A DNA stretch of 8,578 nucleotides from NCBI GenBank assembly GCA_043811105.1, contig JBDRNK010000070.1, forward strand, positions 1 through 8,578. The letters are read 5' to 3'. The notes beneath the pieces are model-generated. The model was given only the letters and a program-made list of their open reading frames with translations, did no database searches and was not told the DNA's origin. This DNA is from CAZDDW01 sp043811105. Lineage in GTDB: Bacteria; Patescibacteriota; Patescibacteriia; UBA9934; CAZDDW01. The translations under genes and the position numbers were made by a program. Positions 5,571 through 8,578 of this stretch are shown here, piece after piece. Position 1 is the first letter of the stretch. Each line of letters opens with the position of its first letter.

Positions 5571-6611
5571 TTATTGTCCAAGCTCTGACTTTGTCTTGCT
5601 ACCAGCATCCTCTTGTTTATAGGCGGCACCAATTGGTTTAACCTCTGTAGCACCGGAAACTTCGTATTGATAGTAAGCATTATTAACTGCTTCAATCATT
5701 TTGTCTCGAGGACTCTTTACTCCAAATAAACTACCAATCAATGGAACACGGCTGAGAAAAGTTCCAACCTTACCAAAAAACCCAGTTGGTTTTGCCGGAG
5801 CAGCAACTAACTGATCCCAAGTAAAATCAATGTCAGGAGTATTAGCCACAACTTCAAATTGCTTTTTCAGTTCTTGCATACCAGAGGCACCGATTTCGGT
5901 TTCAGCTCCAGCAGCGTCTTCAACAGAAGCCTGGGCTTCAGCGGTTTCACGTGCTTTAGCTACTTCATTTTCTTGCTTGAGGAACATTTCTTCAGCGGTT
6001 TCGACGATATAGGCCTCATTTCCCATTAACTCATAAAGCTCATCTGCTGCTTCTGTTCCGTTTTTTTCCGCTTTTAAGAAAGCGTCAGCAATAAGTCGAT
6101 CTTTTAGTTTTTCCGTCTTTGCTTCTAAATCTTTTACTCTGGCAAAAGCCTCTGTTTCAGATAGTAAATGAAACAAGTCTTTTCCAGCGTCGTACATCTG
6201 ATCCATCTTTTTGGCAGTGTTTACCGCCTGCTTCCACTCAGCTTTTATTGCTTCGTCTTTTTCCTCAGCATCAGCAGCTGTTTCGATCAAGCCCTCGACT
6301 CTTTTGTTATCAAGTACTAACTCAACCAATTTTTGGTGTGGATCATCTTGACCCATAACTTCGTTGACCACCAAATCTTTGGCCATATCCATAGTCATCT
6401 CCCAAGCGTCACGGTCAAGATCTGATTTAAACTCAGCGTTTTCCAGCATCCCTTTTAAAGTTCGGTCAAAGGTTGCTTCAAGCTCACTGCGCTTGGTAGC
6501 TTCAACATTCGCTTCAGCTTCTTTAACCATGGTTTTAACCTGGGAACTGGCTCCTCCTTCAACGTTTTCCTGAGCTGCAGCTGCAACCTCAGGTGATTCT
6601 TTTCGTGCCAT
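5571..6611 (-). CDS. Unrecognised acidic helical protein (346 aa), paralogue of the 231-aa protein
   Basis: I do not recognise this family. From ATG at 6611 it has 346 aa, predicted largely helical, with Ala/Glu-rich coiled-coil-like stretches (about 20-60, 155-235). By hand count it has about 70 Asp/Glu and 43 Lys/Arg (net about -27). Residues about 44-82 (LEATFDRTLKGML...DAWEMTMDMAKDL) and 261-297 (IDFTWDQLVAAP..PTGFFGKVGTFL) match blocks of the 231-aa protein. The 277-297 stretch (GFFGKVGTFLSRVPLIGSLFG) is the only hydrophobic one and could be an amphipathic or membrane-contacting helix. An upstream in-frame TTG at 6710 was rejected as start because the predicted promoter lies between it and ATG 6611. 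There is no clear Shine-Dalgarno. It is a monocistronic unit with its own terminator. Function unknown. Confidence 0.8.
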   Translation of the reverse strand: MARKESPEVAAAAQENVEGGASSQVKTMVKEAEANVEATKRSELEATFDRTLKGMLENAEFKSDLDRDAWEMTMDMAKDLVVNEVMGQDDPHQKLVELVLDNKRVEGLIETAADAEEKDEAIKAEWKQAVNTAKKMDQMYDAGKDLFHLLSETEAFARVKDLEAKTEKLKDRLIADAFLKAEKNGTEAADELYELMGNEAYIVETAEEMFLKQENEVAKARETAEAQASVEDAAGAETEIGASGMQELKKQFEVVANTPDIDFTWDQLVAAPAKPTGFFGKVGTFLSRVPLIGSLFGVKSPRDKMIEAVNNAYYQYEVSGATEVKPIGAAYKQEDAGSKTKSELGQ

Positions 6612-6666
6612 ATGAATGAAAATATTAGTAAGATATTCGGCTCTGATAAGCCTAATTGATATTATG

Positions 6667-6695
6667 AGTGTAGCATTTATGAGCAAATAAGTCAA
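6667..6695 (-). promoter_or_regulatory. Promoter of the 346-aa gene
   Basis: On the minus strand: TTGACT (plus 6690-6695), 17-bp spacer, TACACT (6667-6672) preceded by TGC, an extended -10. Predicted RNA start is near 6660, giving a leader of about 49 nt that contains a small GGCT/AGCC hairpin (6639-6652). Confidence 0.7.
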
Positions 6696-6703
6696 CCAGT
6701 TCC

Positions 6704-6731
6704 TTGACAAGCCCTGTGAGTATGGTATGTT
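6704..6731 (+). promoter_or_regulatory. Promoter of the 154-aa gene
   Basis: TTGACA (6704-6709), 16-bp spacer, TATGTT (6726-6731) preceded by TGG, an extended -10. Predicted RNA start is near 6738, about 30 nt before the ATG. Its -35 lies 8 bp from the -35 of the divergent promoter. Confidence 0.7.
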
Positions 6732-6767
6732 TAGTTGTCACTAAAATTAGCCAAATTGGAGGAAAAG

Positions 6768-7232
6768 ATGGGAAATTTAGTCCATCTGGATGGATATTTT
6801 CGAGACTGTTTTCAACAGATCTTTGGAAAAGAACTACCAGGGTATGAACATTTGGTGAATTACCTTGTTTCTGCCTTAAGATCAGCTAATGTCAACCAGA
6901 CGGTTGTTCAGGAGTTGGTCAAAGCTCTTTTTCACGCTTTTGAGGAAAAGGGAATTGTGTCGGTTAGTCCAGAGGCAGTGGAGAGGCTTGGAGTGCTTGA
7001 TCAGCCTGAAGCCATGCGCCGGCTCAAGCTCCATACTCGAACTTGCTACGATATGCACTTTTCTCAGACCATGATGGCATTTTATCTGCATCTTGCACAG
7101 ACCGGCTATAAACCGACCAAGCGTCAGTCTGCTGATCTGTACAATATCTGGACCGTCATCTACGCCATGTTTGCCGGGTATGAATATGACCCGCAGCAAG
7201 AAGAAGAAACCTCGTCTATGGCCGATGCTTGA
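6768..7232 (+). CDS. Unrecognised small protein (154 aa)
   Basis: I do not recognise this family. ATG 6768 is chosen because GGAGG (6758-6762) lies five bases upstream, the only strong Shine-Dalgarno in the window; an in-frame TTG at 6735 would precede the predicted RNA start. 154 aa, predicted all-helical and cytoplasmic, no signal peptide. Visible features: aromatic N-terminus (GYFRDCFQQIFG, 9-20), helix at about 43-60 (NQTVVQELVKALFHAFEE), His/Cys-bearing LKLHTRTCYDMHF (about 86-98), Tyr/Trp-rich helix 125-140, acidic tail QQEEETSS. The scattered H and C residues form no recognisable metal motif. The TGA stop falls in the loop of its own terminator. It is divergent from the 346-aa gene, and miaB follows immediately. 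It could be a small regulator or adaptor, but nothing in the sequence says which. Confidence 0.8.
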   Translation: MGNLVHLDGYFRDCFQQIFGKELPGYEHLVNYLVSALRSANVNQTVVQELVKALFHAFEEKGIVSVSPEAVERLGVLDQPEAMRRLKLHTRTCYDMHFSQTMMAFYLHLAQTGYKPTKRQSADLYNIWTVIYAMFAGYEYDPQQEEETSSMADA

Positions 7233-7247
7233 TGCATCGGCCTTTTT
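7220..7247 (+). terminator. Intrinsic terminator of the 154-aa gene
   Basis: GGCCGATGC (7220-7228) pairs perfectly with GCATCGGCC (7234-7242) around TTGAT, followed by T5. The left arm is coding sequence (end of the 154-aa gene) and the TGA stop (7230-7232) is in the loop. Confidence 0.9.
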
Positions 7248-7257
7248 AATCTATACT
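7229..7257 (+). promoter_or_regulatory. Promoter of miaB, -35 in the preceding terminator loop
   Basis: TTGATG (7229-7234) with a 17-bp spacer to TATACT (7252-7257). The -35 occupies the terminator loop plus the first base of its right arm. Predicted RNA start is near 7264, about two bases before ATG 7266, so the message would be almost leaderless. The -35 matches consensus at four of six bases (TTGA). Confidence 0.55.
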
Positions 7258-7265
7258 AGCCCGAT

Positions 7266-8578
7266 ATGAGTAAAGGGAAATTTCACATTATTACTTACGG
7301 CTGTCAGATGAACAAGAATGACTCAGAGCGAATTGCTGGGTTGCTTCAGAATATCGGTATGAGTTTGACTGATAAAGTTGAAGAAGCTGATTTGGTGTTG
7401 CTTAATAGTTGTTCGGTTCGTCAAACTGCTGAGGATCGAATTTTTGGTCGAGTCAAACAGTTGGCAAAATTACGCAAGCAACGCCCAAATTTGATTATCG
7501 GAGTTACCGGTTGTATGGCTGGGCGAGATAAAGACGGATCGCTCCGTCGCAAGTTGCCACAGGTTGATCTGTTTTTTCCGACTGTTGATGCTGTACAGTT
7601 ACCGCGTTGGATTGCTGAGTTGAATCCAGATCTTGCTCTTGATCCAAAATGTGAAAATGAATTTTTTGCCATCAGCCCTGAATATAGTTCTCAATTTCAG
7701 GCCTTTGTTCCGATCCAAACCGGATGCAATAATTTTTGTTCATACTGTGTGGTGCCACACGCTCGTGGATTACAAAAGAACCGACCGTTGAAACAGCTTT
7801 TAGATGAGATTAATAATTTAGCCAAGAACGGTTGTTTGGAAATTACTTTGTTGGGGCAGGCGGTGAATACCTATGAAGCCTCAGATCATGAAAATTTCAA
7901 TCCTCAGAATCCATATAAAAATCATTTTGCAGCTTTACTTTGGGAAGTCAATCAAATCTCCGGGATCGAGCGTATTTTTTTCACCGCAGCTTATCCCAAA
8001 GATATGACTGACGAAGTTATTGATGCTTTGGCTTTACCAAAGATGTGGAATTATTTGCACTTGCCAGTGCAATCAGGTGATAACGAAGTTTTGAAACGAA
8101 TGAATCGGAAATATACTCGAGAAGAGTATCTTGAAATTATTGACCGAATCAAAGCACGGGTTCCTGGAATTGCTTTAGGTACGGATATTATTGTTGGTTT
8201 TTGTGGCGAGACTGAAGAAGAATTTTTGAACACTGTCGATCTTTACCGCCAGATTGAATTTGATATTTCTTATACTGCAATGTATTCAGTGCGATCCGGA
8301 ACAGTTGCCGCAAAAGCATTTACTGATGATGTTTCTCGAGAAGACAAAAAGCGACGTTGGAAAATTTTGCATCAGCTAATGGAAGAGATTGTTTTAAAAA
8401 AGAATCAAGTTTTTGTTGGGCAGACTGTATCGGTTTTAGTTGAACGATGTGACAATGGAATTTGTTCTGGAAATTCACGCGAAATGAAGTTGACTCAGTT
8501 TAAAGGAGGTCTAGAGCTTGTTGGTCAGATTGTCGAAGTTAAGATTGAAAAAGCCAAAGAGTGGGTTCTTTTTGGAAA
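7266..8578 (+). CDS. miaB: tRNA-2-methylthio-N6-adenosine(37) methylthiotransferase, MiaB type (3' end cut by window)
   Basis: Radical-SAM enzyme adding a methylthio group to (isopentenyl)adenosine 37 of tRNAs reading UNN codons, which stabilises codon pairing. 437 codons are open to the window end; MiaB proteins are usually about 440-475 aa, so little is missing. Seen: N-terminal methylthiotransferase domain with the auxiliary-cluster cysteines C13 (YGCQMN), C49 (NSCSVR) and C83 (TGCMA); radical-SAM CxxxCxxC at C154, C158, C161 (CNNFCSYC) followed by VVPHARG; LLGQAVNTY (196-203), LHLPVQSGDNEVLKRMNR (264-281), TDIIVGFCGETEEEF (306-320), and a C-terminal TRAM domain from about 385. NSCSVR and the 'LLGQ.VN.Y' motif favour MiaB over RimO or MtaB. 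Oddities: Ala for Asn in LLGQNVNSY and Cys for Pro in GFPGE. No Shine-Dalgarno; start chosen because YGCQMN follows at the usual distance. Confidence 0.93.
   Translation, partial: MSKGKFHIITYGCQMNKNDSERIAGLLQNIGMSLTDKVEEADLVLLNSCSVRQTAEDRIFGRVKQLAKLRKQRPNLIIGVTGCMAGRDKDGSLRRKLPQVDLFFPTVDAVQLPRWIAELNPDLALDPKCENEFFAISPEYSSQFQAFVPIQTGCNNFCSYCVVPHARGLQKNRPLKQLLDEINNLAKNGCLEITLLGQAVNTYEASDHENFNPQNPYKNHFAALLWEVNQISGIERIFFTAAYPKDMTDEVIDALALPKMWNYLHLPVQSGDNEVLKRMNRKYTREEYLEIIDRIKARVPGIALGTDIIVGFCGETEEEFLNTVDLYRQIEFDISYTAMYSVRSGTVAAKAFTDDVSREDKKRRWKILHQLMEEIVLKKNQVFVGQTVSVLVERCDNGICSGNSREMKLTQFKGGLELVGQIVEVKIEKAKEWVLFG

Noticed and set aside
6612..6710. N-terminal extension of the 346-aa protein from TTG 6710 (hydrophobic, signal-like)
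   Set aside because: The start would be TTG and lies upstream of the predicted minus-strand promoter (6667-6695); the hydrophobic look comes from translating AT-rich intergenic DNA. ATG 6611 is preferred.
6735..6767. TTG 6735 as start of the 154-aa gene
   Set aside because: It precedes the predicted RNA start near 6738, while ATG 6768 has GGAGG at ideal spacing.
1..8578. Alternative genetic code (UGA read as Gly or Trp), as in some CPR lineages
   Set aside because: No gene has an in-frame TGA, and the 154-aa gene ends in TGA right at its terminator, so the standard code fits.

Overview
The window looks like a chromosomal housekeeping stretch from an AT-rich (roughly 40% GC by eye), streamlined bacterium, most likely a member of the Candidate Phyla Radiation (Patescibacteria). 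This is inferred from a threonyl-tRNA synthetase lacking its N-terminal TGS domain, a single-pass membrane protein with the baseplate-J-like domain often annotated in CPR genomes, short spacers, scarce Shine-Dalgarno sequences and several proteins I cannot assign. TGA is used as a stop and never read in frame, so the UGA=Gly code of Gracilibacteria/Absconditabacteria is not supported. There are no tRNA or rRNA genes, insertion sequences or CRISPR arrays.

Layout: (1) 1-1155, the C-terminal third of the replicative DNA polymerase III alpha subunit (dnaE), followed by a hairpin terminator. (2) 1319-2638, a membrane-anchored protein with a histone-H1-like Lys/Ala/Pro cytoplasmic tail and a baseplate-J-like external region. 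(3) 2644-2911, a complete T-box riboswitch with its own promoter, Stem I with an ACC (Thr) specifier, antiterminator and terminator, controlling (4) thrS at 2940-4724. (5) A period-8 repeat that folds into a terminator shared by convergent genes. (6) On the minus strand, two unrecognised helical proteins (4797-5492 and 5571-6611) that I judge to be paralogues of opposite net charge, each with its own promoter. (7) A divergent promoter region. (8) 6768-7232, an unrecognised 154-aa protein with the only strong Shine-Dalgarno of the window. (9) 7266 to the window end, a MiaB-type radical-SAM tRNA methylthiotransferase, nearly complete.

How it fits together: the recognisable genes serve replication (dnaE), tRNA charging (thrS) and tRNA anticodon-loop modification (miaB). 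Each gene seems to be its own transcription unit, with a TTGA-type -35 and about 17 bp to the -10 (often extended, TGn). The most unusual feature is compaction of signals. In two separate places, on opposite strands, the -35 box of the downstream gene lies in the loop of the upstream gene's intrinsic terminator hairpin, and the -10 follows 17 bp later. All promoter, start-site and folding statements are by-eye inferences.
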